Made by a program: the position numbers and the translations under genes. The notes below the pieces were generated by a model. That model ran no database searches. It had not been told where the DNA came from and saw only the letters and a list, made by a program, of their open reading frames with translations. Of a DNA stretch of 22,580 nucleotides, positions 1-7,664 are shown piece after piece; within the stretch, counting starts at the first letter, position 1, and each line of letters starts with the position of its first letter. Source of the DNA: CAZVJA01 sp964626885 (GTDB lineage: Bacteria > Planctomycetota > Planctomycetia > Planctomycetales > Planctomycetaceae); NCBI GenBank assembly GCA_964626885.1, contig CAZVJA010000075.1:1-22580 (forward strand), in the 5' to 3' direction.

Positions 1-113
1 AAAGGATTCGCCGAAGTGCGAAAAGAGTGTGCCGACCAGATCGAAAAGCTCGGCAGGCGCCTCCGCGGGGAGCACTAGTCCCTGACGTTGTCCACCGCGA
101 TGGTTCAAGCGTT

Positions 114-1127
114 TCACCGCTCACTGGAAAAGATGATCTTCCGTCCGTCCGGCGACCAACTCATTCCTCGATTGATCAGGCCGACTTTTTTCGGCTCCAG
201 CAACTGAGCGGTGCTCGGCGTTTCGGCGGAGATTTTGTAGAGATACGTGTGCAGCCAGCGACGAGCCTGCCCTTTGGCTTGTTCCAGATCCTGAATTGCA
301 AACACGATTTCCTTTCCATCCGGGGACCAGCTCGGCGGTCCGACGAGTACACGGCTTCTATCACTCTCGCTGTATAAGAGCGCCAGCGAGTCTAAATCTC
401 CGTCTACGTCAACGACCGCAATGTGCTGACGGTCATCCATGTTACCGATGAAAGCCGCTCGTTTGCCGTCCGGAGACCAGGTGGCGCCGCCGAACTCCAC
501 ACTGATCGCTTCACCTAATATTTTGCGGATCTTACCGGTCTTCACGTCGTAAAAATGAAGTTGCGGCGCCTGCTCGAAATACGCGTCAATGCAAATTTCG
601 CTGCCGTCGGGAGACCAGCGGGGATACCACCCCTGGCACAAATGGCGGCGGCCGGTGCCGTCGGCATTCATCACCCAGATGCCGGCTGGAACGTGCGCCG
701 GACTTCCTTCGTTGATCATGAAGGCGAGCTGCCGGTCGTCTGGGGACCAACTTGGGACGTTGCCCGGGCCGAGATCTCGAATTTCGCCTTGCCCGGAACC
801 GTCCATCACGAACACAAAGATTCGACTGAGAATTACGGCGTCGATGCTGGGCAAGGCATCGAACGCGATCTTTTTACCGTCGTGCGACCATTCCGGTGTC
901 GCGCTAGAAATCATCCCCGGCGCGGCGGCCAAAAACTGCACATTCGATCCGTCACGATCGACAGTGTAGAGCGCCCGAAAGCCGCTTTCCCCATGGCGAT
1001 CGGTCTTCGAGGTCGGAAGGACCGCCACAGGTTTTAGGTCGGCCGCGGGATCTTGTGTGAAGCCGATCGCATTAGGCGTGATACAAATTGAAATCGCAAG
1101 CAATCCTCGAATCACTTTGGCGACCAT
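114..1127 (-). CDS. Secreted TolB-like beta-propeller protein
   Basis: Predicted exported WD40-like/TolB-type propeller of 337 residues. I see six repeats of the form W-S-P-D-G-(K/R)-x-(I/A)-x-F (for example WSHDGKKIAF, WSPDDRQLAF, WSPDGSEICI, WSPDGKRAAF, WSPDGKEIVF, WSPDGRKIIF), spaced 40-60 residues apart, which fits a six-bladed propeller like the C-terminal part of TolB. The open frame extends upstream to 1178, but I place the start at the ATG at 1127: it begins a good signal peptide (MVAKVIRGLLAISIC, then a small-residue cleavage zone near residue 22) and has AAAGG 9 nt upstream. There is no N-terminal TolB domain and no Pal gene nearby, so it is not TolB itself. Such domains usually bind proteins or sugars in the periplasm; the ligand here is unknown. 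The product ends soon after the sixth repeat. Confidence 0.85.
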   Translation of the reverse strand: MVAKVIRGLLAISICITPNAIGFTQDPAADLKPVAVLPTSKTDRHGESGFRALYTVDRDGSNVQFLAAAPGMISSATPEWSHDGKKIAFDALPSIDAVILSRIFVFVMDGSGQGEIRDLGPGNVPSWSPDDRQLAFMINEGSPAHVPAGIWVMNADGTGRRHLCQGWYPRWSPDGSEICIDAYFEQAPQLHFYDVKTGKIRKILGEAISVEFGGATWSPDGKRAAFIGNMDDRQHIAVVDVDGDLDSLALLYSESDRSRVLVGPPSWSPDGKEIVFAIQDLEQAKGQARRWLHTYLYKISAETPSTAQLLEPKKVGLINRGMSWSPDGRKIIFSSER

Positions 1128-1195
1128 CGAAGTTCGCCTTTCTGGCCGTCCTCCACGGCAAAATTTAGTTCCGGCCACTCACAACAAACGCCGAA

Positions 1196-2302
1196 TCAAC
1201 CCAGCTTCAGTGCATGATAAAGATGCTGGATGAACGCGGCATTGTCGCATTGCAGGTACTGCATGGCGGCTCCCATTCGCGAATAGCTTTTGCAGAACCG
1301 CAGATAGTACGCGGCGTTCGTCTTGGGGGGTTCCCCCTTTGTCCAGTCCCAGCCCCCGCCATCCTGTAAATCGACTACGTAGATCGTGTGGCCGCTCACG
1401 ACTTTTCCCCCCGCTTGCAGCCGCATGTTGTTCACGCAGCTGATACTTTTCTCGAACACCTGCGGCCCCATGATCGCCGATCCGACGGAGAGGACCACTC
1501 CCCCTTCCAGCCCGGCCACCGAACCGCCGAAGAGTTTGAAATCCCATTCCGCCGCCCGGCCAATGACCGACCCGCTGAAGACCGGGTGGTTCGAAATGAT
1601 GTCGTAGCCGATGCCCGGATGCACGGTCATCGGAATCTGGTGCCGCCAAGCCTGCGCGATGATCGATGCCTCTTTCCACTGGTGCTTGATTTCAATCCGC
1701 CCCGCCGGCCACTTCTGCGATTGCATCGCGCGGAGCAGGTCAGCCCGAGCGGCGGTCAGGGAATGCGCGGGTTCGGTGGAAATCGCCCTCGTTAACTCTT
1801 CGACGGTCGGCAGTGTCACGCCGTCCTCGATGATCATCTTCCCCAGCGACCGACCGTAGCCGAGTCCCTCCAGAGCCCCGGCCATCAAGGCGCGGTGAAT
1901 ATTCGTAGCGGTTTCGTCCCAGGTGCCGAACGTCCCCTGGGCGACGTTCATCTCCACGCTCTCGGTCGAGGCACCAAACCAGGAATATTCCCAATCGTGA
2001 ATCGTCCCCGCGCCGTTCGTGGCGAGATGGGTCAGCCAGCCGGCCGCCATCATTCGTTCGAGAATGCGGGCGGCACCGTTCCGCAGCAGATGGGCCCCAT
2101 ATATCAGCATCACGGTCGCACCGCGCTCGCGGGCGGCGCGGATTCGCCGGGCACATTCGCCAACCTGCGCCGCAACCGATTCCGGCAACGGCTTCGGCGA
2201 GGAGTCGGGGTCGACGAGAATCTCCTCGGCCCGAGTCAGACTCTTCCGTTTCGCCAGCGGGAAGACTTTCAGCTTATTCAGATCGAGCGGCTCAACGTGC
2301 AC
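1196..2302 (-). CDS. Conserved protein, possible deoxyhypusine-synthase-like fold
   Basis: A 368-residue soluble protein that I do not firmly recognise. It starts at a GTG (2302) with GAAGG 7 nt upstream; an in-frame stop lies just beyond, so the start is well fixed. Residues 60-130 look Rossmann-like: a hydrophobic strand (ATVMLIYGAHLL), then THLATNGAGTIHDWE and a GTFGTWDET loop. Later come MTVHPGIGYDI (middle), a glycine-rich SVAGLEGGVVLSVGSAIMGP segment and, near the C-terminus, TIYVVDLQDGGGWDWTKGEPP followed by a Y-L-R-F strand. This order of a TNGAG-x-x-HD motif, a glycine-rich strand and a late D-G-G-G-W-D loop resembles the NAD-binding fold of deoxyhypusine/homospermidine synthases, but I cannot identify the catalytic lysine, so substrate and reaction are unassigned. 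It is the last of a minus-strand group with uppS and cdsA, 71 nt downstream of cdsA. Confidence 0.8.
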   Translation of the reverse strand: MHVEPLDLNKLKVFPLAKRKSLTRAEEILVDPDSSPKPLPESVAAQVGECARRIRAARERGATVMLIYGAHLLRNGAARILERMMAAGWLTHLATNGAGTIHDWEYSWFGASTESVEMNVAQGTFGTWDETATNIHRALMAGALEGLGYGRSLGKMIIEDGVTLPTVEELTRAISTEPAHSLTAARADLLRAMQSQKWPAGRIEIKHQWKEASIIAQAWRHQIPMTVHPGIGYDIISNHPVFSGSVIGRAAEWDFKLFGGSVAGLEGGVVLSVGSAIMGPQVFEKSISCVNNMRLQAGGKVVSGHTIYVVDLQDGGGWDWTKGEPPKTNAAYYLRFCKSYSRMGAAMQYLQCDNAAFIQHLYHALKLG

Positions 2303-2373
2303 AACATCACCTTCGCAAGTTTAAGCAATCGTAGGGCCGGTTCCACCGGCCTGTTTTCTTTGGAAAGAGCCAA

Positions 2374-3264
2374 CTACAACGGCAGTATCCGCCACAAAAT
2401 GTACGCCACCGGGCCGGCGTAGAGTACGCTGTCGAGCAGATCGAGCAATCCACCGAATCCCGGCAGCAGCGCGGCAGAATCTTTCCGCCCGACATCTCGC
2501 TTGATCAGCGACTCGCACAAATCACCGATGAGTCCCACGACACCGATAATCGCGCCGAACAGCACCGACCAGACCGCTGGCCGCGCGTGCCATCTTCCGG
2601 AAATCAGTGACGGGGCTAATGTCAGCCAGACCCAGCTTCCGAGCGCCGCACCCAAAACGGCCCCCCAGGCCCCCATCCAAGTTTTGCCGGGGCTCAACAG
2701 CGGCACCATTTTCTTTTTTCCAAACAGCCGACCGAGAGTGTAGGCTCCGATGTCGCCGCACTTCGCCGCCACCACGAGCGACCCGAGCACCAGGTAGCCG
2801 CCGACTTCGCTGTTCACCCATCGCAACTGCGCCGTGATGGCCAGCAGCAAACCGACGTAACTGACGATCAACAATTCCGCCCCGAGCGTCTCCATGCTTT
2901 TGCCCGGCTCGCGATAGCGAATCGCCCGGTTCAGCAGGAGCAGCAGCACGCCAGACGAGTAAGTCAACGCCAGATGATCCCACTTTGTTGCGAGAGTGAC
3001 CCTCCCCATTTGTCCCGCGTCCGGTACGATCCTCACCCAGCCGGCATAGATGACCGCGCAGCAGAGAACCGCACACAGCGGGAAATCGGGATCAAAAGAC
3101 CGAGTCCGCAGCAGATTCGTCATCTCCCACGCGCCGCGAACCGCCAACAACAAGCAGAGCGAAAATAGAACATCCGACGTAATACCGACGCGTGTGTCCA
3201 GATAGAACAGCCCGATCAGTGCCGGAATCAGAATCGCCGAAACGAGCAGCCGCCAGCCGAGCAT
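2374..3264 (-). CDS. cdsA: Phosphatidate cytidylyltransferase
   Basis: Integral membrane enzyme that makes CDP-diacylglycerol from phosphatidic acid and CTP, the branch point of phospholipid synthesis. It has 296 residues with about eight hydrophobic segments. Diagnostic parts: CGDIGAYTLGRLFGKKK (169-185), LLSPGKTWMGAWGAVLG (189-205) and the C-terminal family signature from ESLIKRDVGRKDS (251-263) to LLPGFGGLLDLLDS (266-279). The signature is degenerate at two positions: the usual P-G-H-G-G has Phe270 in place of His, and the D-R-L-D has Leu276 in place of Arg. The metal-binding K-D (261-262) and final D-S are kept. It begins 6 nt after uppS, so the two are certainly cotranscribed; uppS-cdsA is a classic bacterial pairing. 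Confidence 0.93.
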   Translation of the reverse strand: MLGWRLLVSAILIPALIGLFYLDTRVGITSDVLFSLCLLLAVRGAWEMTNLLRTRSFDPDFPLCAVLCCAVIYAGWVRIVPDAGQMGRVTLATKWDHLALTYSSGVLLLLLNRAIRYREPGKSMETLGAELLIVSYVGLLLAITAQLRWVNSEVGGYLVLGSLVVAAKCGDIGAYTLGRLFGKKKMVPLLSPGKTWMGAWGAVLGAALGSWVWLTLAPSLISGRWHARPAVWSVLFGAIIGVVGLIGDLCESLIKRDVGRKDSAALLPGFGGLLDLLDSVLYAGPVAYILWRILPL

Positions 3265-3270
3265 GGGGCC

Positions 3271-4032
3271 TCAATCTTTCAATCCGCCGTAGCGGCGATC
3301 GCGGGCGGCAAAATCCTTGAGGGCGGTGATGAGTTCCGGTTTGCGAAAGTCCGGCCAACAGGTGGAGGTCACCCACAATTCCGCGTAGCTGATCTGCCAC
3401 AGTAAAAAGTTGCTCAGCCGCATTTCCCCGGCCGTGCGAATCACCAGATCGGGATCGCAAATACCGGCGGTGTAGAGCCTCGACGAGATCATCTCCTCGG
3501 AGACTTCGCCGGGGGTGATCCGCCCCTGTGCCGCATCTTGAACAATGCCGCGGACCGCATCGACAATTTCTCCCCGGCTGCCGTAATTGAGCGCGAGGCA
3601 CAATCCCATGCCGCTGTTCTCTCGGCTGCATTCGATGGTCTTGTCGACTTCGCGAAGCACGCTGGCACTCAGTCCGTCGCGGCGGCCGATCGTCGTGAAT
3701 CGCAGATTCTGCCGCATGATCTCGGCCCGCTCTTCAATTACATACTGTTCGAGCAGGTGCATCAGCAGGCTCAGTTCCGCCCGCGGGCGTTTCCAGTTCT
3801 CGCTGGAGAGACAATAGAGCGTCAGCTGTTCGATACCCAGCCGCGAGCATTCCTCGACAAGAATCCGCACGCTCTTCACGCCGCGGCGGTGCCCCTCGAC
3901 GCGCGGCAACCCGCGCGACCGCGCCCACCGGCCGTTGCCATCCATGATGACTGCGATATGCCGGGGCAGACGATCGGCGCTCAGGCCGACTTCCGCCAGT
4001 TCGCTCTCTGAATAGACCGTACCTGCGGACAC
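3271..4032 (-). CDS. uppS: Isoprenyl transferase (undecaprenyl diphosphate synthase)
   Basis: Cytosolic cis-prenyltransferase that extends farnesyl diphosphate with isopentenyl diphosphate to the C55 lipid carrier used for cell-wall and O-antigen synthesis. Its 253 residues have the family landmarks: HIAVIMDGNGRWARSRG (25-41, with catalytic Asp31), the LYCLSSENWKRP motif (72-83), ALNYGSRGEI (147-156) and the C-terminal DLVIRTAGEMRLSNFLLWQ (195-213). In the last motif Ala201 stands where Ser is usual (RTSGE), a mild change. The chosen start is a GTG at 4032, reached after a weak AGAG; residues 1-20 are not conserved, so an internal start is possible. It is the first gene of the uppS-cdsA group and is preceded by about 500 bases without a supported gene. 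Confidence 0.95.
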   Translation of the reverse strand: MSAGTVYSESELAEVGLSADRLPRHIAVIMDGNGRWARSRGLPRVEGHRRGVKSVRILVEECSRLGIEQLTLYCLSSENWKRPRAELSLLMHLLEQYVIEERAEIMRQNLRFTTIGRRDGLSASVLREVDKTIECSRENSGMGLCLALNYGSRGEIVDAVRGIVQDAAQGRITPGEVSEEMISSRLYTAGICDPDLVIRTAGEMRLSNFLLWQISYAELWVTSTCWPDFRKPELITALKDFAARDRRYGGLKD

Positions 4033-4536
4033 GAATGCGCTCTTAAGACGAAGGGATCAACAGGGTCAAGGTGAACCGGGCCGCCATTCGAAAAATCGTT
4101 TTCCGACAGACATCGGACCGACACGACCAATGTCGCCGACGTGGACCATCTTCCGGCGGAAAAGCCTGCGGGCTGCGTTCCTCGCCGAACGGACCAGATA
4201 ACAGCATTTTGCGCGGTTTTGCACCCCCCGCCAAGTCCGACGGTGGCGAAGGAACGGCCAAAATGCCGCGCCCCCAGTCTTAGAGAGGCTCGAAAACAAC
4301 CCGCTGATCGGCCCCCAAGCGTTGCCGCCCCCGATGGCCGCGATTTTCAGCCGGTGACGGCTATCTGCCTCCGGATCGCAGTCCGCGATACAGATCAACC
4401 GTAACCAGAGGGGCCGTCACAAGCCGCTCAACCCCTTGAGGCAGGATCGTGCTGGGAACTTGAGTCCATCAAGATCCGGCAACTCTCCCCCTACGACCGG
4501 GTGAATCGCGGCGTCCAGAGTTTTGGTGACCCGCAG
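4033..4536. other. Intergenic region without a supported gene
   Basis: About 500 bases between csrA and uppS. Open frames of up to 110 codons occur on both strands, but none has a recognisable domain, plausible composition or ribosome site, and they overlap each other. I see no tRNA, no clear hairpin-plus-T terminator and no strong promoter. It must contain the uppS promoter and the csrA 3' end, and is long enough for a small RNA, but nothing in it is specific. Confidence 0.5.
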
Positions 4537-4725
4537 TCAGTTCAGTTGCAACTCGCGGGCGTTTTCCTCGTACTCGAGGTAAAGCGTTTCTTCCCAGTAT
4601 TGCGGAATGTCGTTCGGAGAGTTGATTCCTAATCGCACGCGGTCTTCGTGAATTTCCAGAACTGTCACATGAATATCTTCGCCAATGATGATTCCCTCGT
4701 TCACTCGACGGGAAATAAGTTGCAT
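4537..4725 (-). CDS. csrA: Carbon storage regulator, translational repressor
   Basis: Small RNA-binding dimer that recognises GGA in hairpin loops of mRNA leaders and controls translation or stability. The 62-residue product starts MQLISRRVNEGIIIG and contains IHVTVLEIHEDRVRLGINSP, the typical CsrA beta-strand core with the conserved R6-R7 and the V-R-L-G-I region. The open frame runs upstream to 4857, but those 44 extra residues are not CsrA-like. The ATG at 4725 matches the family N-terminus and has GAGG 6 nt upstream. The C-terminus (EETLYLEYEENARELQLN) is acidic and short. In planctomycetes csrA often lies near flagellar genes; here it stands alone. The leader (4726-4860) has several GGA triplets, which would allow autoregulation, but I cannot show the hairpins. 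Confidence 0.93.
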   Translation of the reverse strand: MQLISRRVNEGIIIGEDIHVTVLEIHEDRVRLGINSPNDIPQYWEETLYLEYEENARELQLN

Positions 4726-4971
4726 TCTGCGCCTCGTCTTCTGGAGTTCCGAGAAATCCGTACCGAACTGAAATGGGGCGAAAGAGGATGTTTTCCTCAG
4801 CGGCAGTTTTGAGATCTCTTCGCGAGCAACAATAGAGATGAGGAACTCAGAGATCACTTCACTGACTCACGCCACGCGCGATCATTCTGACGCGCGCTAG
4901 CATGCAGAGCAAGTTGGAATCACGATCTTTTTTTCTCTCGCGCCGATTCATCCGAATCACGATCACAACAC

Positions 4972-5001
4972 TTGACATCGTCGGCACATTCATTCCATTC
5001 T
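4972..5001 (+). promoter_or_regulatory. Candidate sigma70-type promoter
   Basis: A perfect TTGACA (4972-4977) is followed after about 18 nt by CATTCT, a weak -10 match. It points towards the hydroxyacid dehydrogenase start 100 nt downstream. The region 4726-5100 separates divergent genes, so a promoter is expected here. The weak -10 keeps this tentative. Confidence 0.25.
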
Positions 5002-5100
5002 TGCTGAGACCCGATTGCAAATATGAGAATCCTTCAAGTGCATTGACGTTCACTTGCGGAGTACGGCCTTCGTTTCTTTGCACGAAAGTCTTCAACTGCC

Positions 5101-6108
5101 ATGCCGCTGAAATTACTGATTTTCCCCGCCGTCGATGAACCGCGATTGAAAAAAATTCGCGAGGCCGCGGGCGCTATGTGCGTCATCAATGCCGCCGATA
5201 TAGCGTCCGCGCGGAACGAAATTGTCGATGCGGACGCTTTCTTCGGAAAAATCACACCCGAACTGCTCTCCGCCGCGAAAAAACTTTCCTGGGTGCAATC
5301 CCCCACCGCCAGCCTGGAACATTATTTGTTCGACGCGCTCGTCGAGCACCCCTGTCGGCTGAGCAACATGCGCGGATTGTATTCCGACGTCATCGCCGAC
5401 CACGTGATGGGATTTGTCCTCTGCTTCGCGCGTAACCTGCACCTCTATATCCGTCGGCAAAGCGAAGCACGCTGGGAGGCGGTCGGGGGAGAAGCGGGAC
5501 GCGGCGATTTCATTACCGGGCCGGCAAGCATCACGGAGATCGACCGGCGGCATCTGCACTTGGCCGATTGCACGATGGGAGTCGTCGGCGTCGGGAGCAT
5601 CGGTGCCGAAATTTGTCGCCGAGCGCACGCGTTTGGCATGACGATCCTCGGCGTCGATCCCGTCGCGCGCGAAGTCCCCGGCGTGGTACCGGAAGTCTGG
5701 CAGCCGGATCGCCTGCCGGAACTGCTGGCCGCCTCCGATTTCGTCGTGATCGCCGCGCCGCACACTCCGGAAACGTACAAGCTGTTCCGCCGGGAGCAAT
5801 TTCAACAGATGAAGCGAACCGGCTACTTCATTAACATCGGCCGCGGGGCGATCGTCGATCTGGCGGATCTGACGGAGGCACTTCAGGCGGGCGAGATCGC
5901 GGGGGCAGCGATTGACGTGAGCGAAATCGAACCGCTCCCGGACGATTCGCCGCTGTGGCAGATGGAGAACGTGATCATCACACCGCACATCGCCGCCGCC
6001 TCGCCGCGCATTCCCGAAAGACACTTGGCAACGCTCCTGGAAAACATCCGCCAGTTCGCGGCCGGGAAAGATCCACTGACCTTGGTCGATAAGCGGAAGT
6101 GGTACTGA
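5101..6108 (+). CDS. D-isomer-specific 2-hydroxyacid dehydrogenase
   Basis: NAD(P)-dependent oxidoreductase that interconverts 2-keto acids and D-2-hydroxy acids. It has 335 residues, the family's usual length. The catalytic domain is split around a Rossmann domain: the nucleotide loop GVGSIG (163-168) follows strand TMGVV, and Asp186 at the end of the next strand favours NAD. The catalytic triad is visible as Arg248 (NIGRGAIVD), Glu277 (SEIEPLP) and His296 (TPHIAAAS). The substrate (glyoxylate, hydroxypyruvate, phosphoglycerate or other) cannot be fixed; there is no ACT domain, so it is not a full-length SerA. It is the only plus-strand gene here, with no clear Shine-Dalgarno. The gene is monocistronic. 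Confidence 0.9.
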   Translation: MPLKLLIFPAVDEPRLKKIREAAGAMCVINAADIASARNEIVDADAFFGKITPELLSAAKKLSWVQSPTASLEHYLFDALVEHPCRLSNMRGLYSDVIADHVMGFVLCFARNLHLYIRRQSEARWEAVGGEAGRGDFITGPASITEIDRRHLHLADCTMGVVGVGSIGAEICRRAHAFGMTILGVDPVAREVPGVVPEVWQPDRLPELLAASDFVVIAAPHTPETYKLFRREQFQQMKRTGYFINIGRGAIVDLADLTEALQAGEIAGAAIDVSEIEPLPDDSPLWQMENVIITPHIAAASPRIPERHLATLLENIRQFAAGKDPLTLVDKRKWY

Positions 6109-6147
6109 GCGGGCTACAGGTGGTCGGGCGGTCAGGCTTCAGGCAAT

Positions 6148-6170
6148 CCGGCTGCGGGAAAGCCGGCTTT
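6148..6170 (+). terminator. Weak candidate terminator hairpin
   Basis: CCGGCT, a 7-nt loop and AGCCGG, followed by CTTT, 40 nt after the dehydrogenase stop codon. The stem is only 6 bp and the T run short, so it is a tentative call. Confidence 0.3.
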
Positions 6171-6204
6171 CAAACATTGACCGTAGAGCAAAGACTTTCG
6201 AGAG

Positions 6205-6318
6205 GTGGTTTCAAAACGCCGACTTTGGGAGGGCAAAGCTCCTGCTGAGCCGCCATAACCAGAGACTTTCGGACTCAGCGGCTCGGCGGGAGCCTCGCCC
6301 TCCCGGTTTTGAAACCAC
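6205..6318 (+). repeat. 114-bp palindromic MITE-like element, copy 1
   Basis: The element is bounded by exact 13-bp inverted ends, GTGGTTTCAAAAC and GTTTTGAAACCAC. The arms continue inward as GGGAGGGC...GCTCC...GAGCCGC and its approximate complement, so the whole unit is one long imperfect hairpin around a central AGAGACTTTCGGA. A second copy lies in opposite orientation at 15013-15126; by hand alignment the two match at about 85% of positions with no gaps. It encodes nothing. No transposase for it is in the window. Confidence 0.85.
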
Positions 6319-6379
6319 TTGGAGTCATTCTCCTCTCTACTCTTGCGGAGAGGGAAAGATATGCGTTGGCAGCCTCATT

Positions 6380-6413
6380 CAATTCGCAATTGGAAATCCG
6401 CAATTCGCAATTG
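6380..6413. repeat. Tandem pair of CAATTCGCAATTG
   Basis: Two identical 13-mers (6380-6392 and 6401-6413) start 21 nt apart in the gap before the SDR stop. Each is AT-rich compared with its surroundings. Confidence 0.6.
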
Positions 6414-6440
6414 AAGAGCCCGACGACCTGAAGCCTGACC

Positions 6441-7166
6441 TCATCCCCGGCCAAGGTATGGCTGGTCCTTCGGCAGCACGATCGCTTCGAGGAAATTCAC
6501 GTCCGGCGGGAGCGCGACCATCGCCAGAGCCGCGCGGGCGATCGTTTCGGTATCCATCATCGCTTCTTCTTCCGAGCGGGCACCAATCGCACGTTCGACC
6601 CGCACGTTCCCCGGATGCAGGCAACTGCAGATGATGCCATGCTTACGGCCGTCGAGGGCAATCGACTGCGTCAGTCCCCACACGCCGAACTTGGCGGCGG
6701 CATACGGGGCGTGATGCGCCCGCGGCCGCTGGGCCGAGATCGAGCCGATGTTCAGAATCCGCCCGCCCCCCTGCTCCTTCATGATGGCGAACGCCGACCG
6801 GCTGCAGAGAAACGTGCCGGTAAGGCAGGCACCGATGACGTGGTTCCATGCTTCGAGCGAGAGATTATCAATCCGACCGCCATCGAAGTTGCCGGCATTG
6901 TTCACGAGAATATCGACCCGGCCGAACTTCTTCATCACCGCATCGAACAATGCCAGAACGTCCGGCTCGCTGCTGACATCGGCCCGCTGGTCGAGCACTT
7001 CACGCCCGGTCTTACGGAGTTCATCGGCGGTCGCGGAGAGTCGCTCGACGTTGCGGCCGCAGATTGCGAGGTTGCAGCCTTCCTCCGCGAAGATCTTTGC
7101 GATCCCCTTGCCGATCCCCGAATTCCCGCCGGTAATGACCGCCACTTTGCCGTTCAGTTGAGACAT
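6441..7166 (-). CDS. Short-chain dehydrogenase/reductase
   Basis: Classical SDR of 241 residues. It has the cofactor loop TGGNSGIG (12-19), Arg38 after the second strand (suggesting NADP as an option), NNAG (89-92), the catalytic Ser142 in NIGSIS, and Tyr155 and Lys159 in PYAAAK. The C-terminal substrate loop (HPGNVRVERAIG, about 188-199) is typical but does not name a substrate. The start ATG at 7166 has GGAA 7 nt upstream. The stop codon directly touches an inverted repeat of the downstream gap. It is a single gene between a repeat-filled gap and a GxxExxY element, so context gives no pathway. Confidence 0.92.
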   Translation of the reverse strand: MSQLNGKVAVITGGNSGIGKGIAKIFAEEGCNLAICGRNVERLSATADELRKTGREVLDQRADVSSEPDVLALFDAVMKKFGRVDILVNNAGNFDGGRIDNLSLEAWNHVIGACLTGTFLCSRSAFAIMKEQGGGRILNIGSISAQRPRAHHAPYAAAKFGVWGLTQSIALDGRKHGIICSCLHPGNVRVERAIGARSEEEAMMDTETIARAALAMVALPPDVNFLEAIVLPKDQPYLGRG

Positions 7167-7201
7167 GAATCGTTCCGCCGTTCAAAGAAGAAATATTTTT
7201 A

Positions 7202-7232
7202 GCCGCAAAAAGACACAAAAGACGTAAAATGG
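7202..7232 (+). repeat. Left imperfect end of GxxExxY element 1
   Basis: The sequence starting GCCGCAAAAAGACACAAAAG lies 12 nt downstream of the GxxExxY stop codon. The complement of 7665-7695 reads GCCGCAAAAAGGCTCAAAAA and continues with CACAAAAT, so the two form an imperfect inverted pair around the gene. Confidence 0.7.
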
Positions 7233-7244
7233 AATAAAACCTCG

Positions 7245-7634
7245 TCACGAGGCAATTGAGAGGATCAGCTTACGGATCTCAAGCTTCTCAGCACCGAAAT
7301 TGATCAGCAATCCATGCTCGATACGACAGGCCCGTAAGTAGCCGAGTATCTGAGCCAAATGCTCATCCGATAATCGTTCACACGCTTTCACTTCGACAAT
7401 TAATGGACCATCAAGCAAGAGGTCGGCAAAATAATCTCCCAACGTGAAATCGTCCTCGTCCAACACGCGAATTGGGAATTGCTGCTCAACCTTGAAACCG
7501 AGCTTTCGCAATCGGGGTGCGAGTCCGTTTTCGTAGACCTTTTCCAAATGTCCGTGCCGCAGGTACTTGTGAAGTGCAAAGCTCACTTCGCGAATTTGGT
7601 CGCAAAGAGCGAAAATATGTTTCTCGTCAGGCAT
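7245..7634 (-). CDS. GxxExxY family protein (PD-(D/E)xK nuclease-like)
   Basis: A 129-residue member of the GxxExxY family, a small nuclease-like fold of unproven function. The naming motif is GHLEKVY (Gly28, Glu31, Tyr34). A PD-(D/E)xK-like set is visible: Asp71 in DYFADLLL, then Glu81-x-Lys83 in LIVEVKA. After that come HLAQILGYLR and GLLINFG, the usual family end. The start ATG at 7634 follows a G-rich stretch (GGGGG, 3 nt away). It sits between the SDR gene and the end of the envelope operon, flanked by the inverted ends at 7202-7232 and 7665-7695. It shares the fold and motif with the paralogue at 12730-13104, but the two are clearly divergent and use different flanking repeats. Confidence 0.88.
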   Translation of the reverse strand: MPDEKHIFALCDQIREVSFALHKYLRHGHLEKVYENGLAPRLRKLGFKVEQQFPIRVLDEDDFTLGDYFADLLLDGPLIVEVKACERLSDEHLAQILGYLRACRIEHGLLINFGAEKLEIRKLILSIAS

Positions 7635-7664
7635 GAGCCCCCCATTTCACGCAAATCCTCTCAT

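Larger units (their letters stand above)
6109..6440. other. Repeat-filled intergenic region
   Basis: Convergent gap between the hydroxyacid dehydrogenase and the SDR gene. It holds a weak hairpin (6148-6166), a 114-bp palindromic element (6205-6318), a tandem pair of CAATTCGCAATTG (6380-6392 and 6401-6413), and an outer 14-bp inverted pair GGTCAGGCTTCAGG (6130-6143) with its complement at 6427-6440, which abuts the SDR stop codon. No gene is supported. Confidence 0.7.

Noticed and set aside
114..1127. tolB of the Tol-Pal system
   Set aside because: Only the propeller is present; the N-terminal TolB domain and neighbouring tolA/pal genes are absent.
4066..4398. 110-codon minus-strand open frame in the csrA-uppS gap
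   Set aside because: Cysteine- and arginine-rich low-quality composition, no ribosome site and no domain; overlapping frames on the other strand are equally long.
4859..5138. Short open frames on both strands between csrA and the hydroxyacid dehydrogenase
   Set aside because: They overlap each other, have no recognisable motif and occupy the divergent promoter region.
5101..6108. Phosphoglycerate dehydrogenase serA
   Set aside because: The protein is too short and lacks an ACT domain; family membership alone does not give the substrate.
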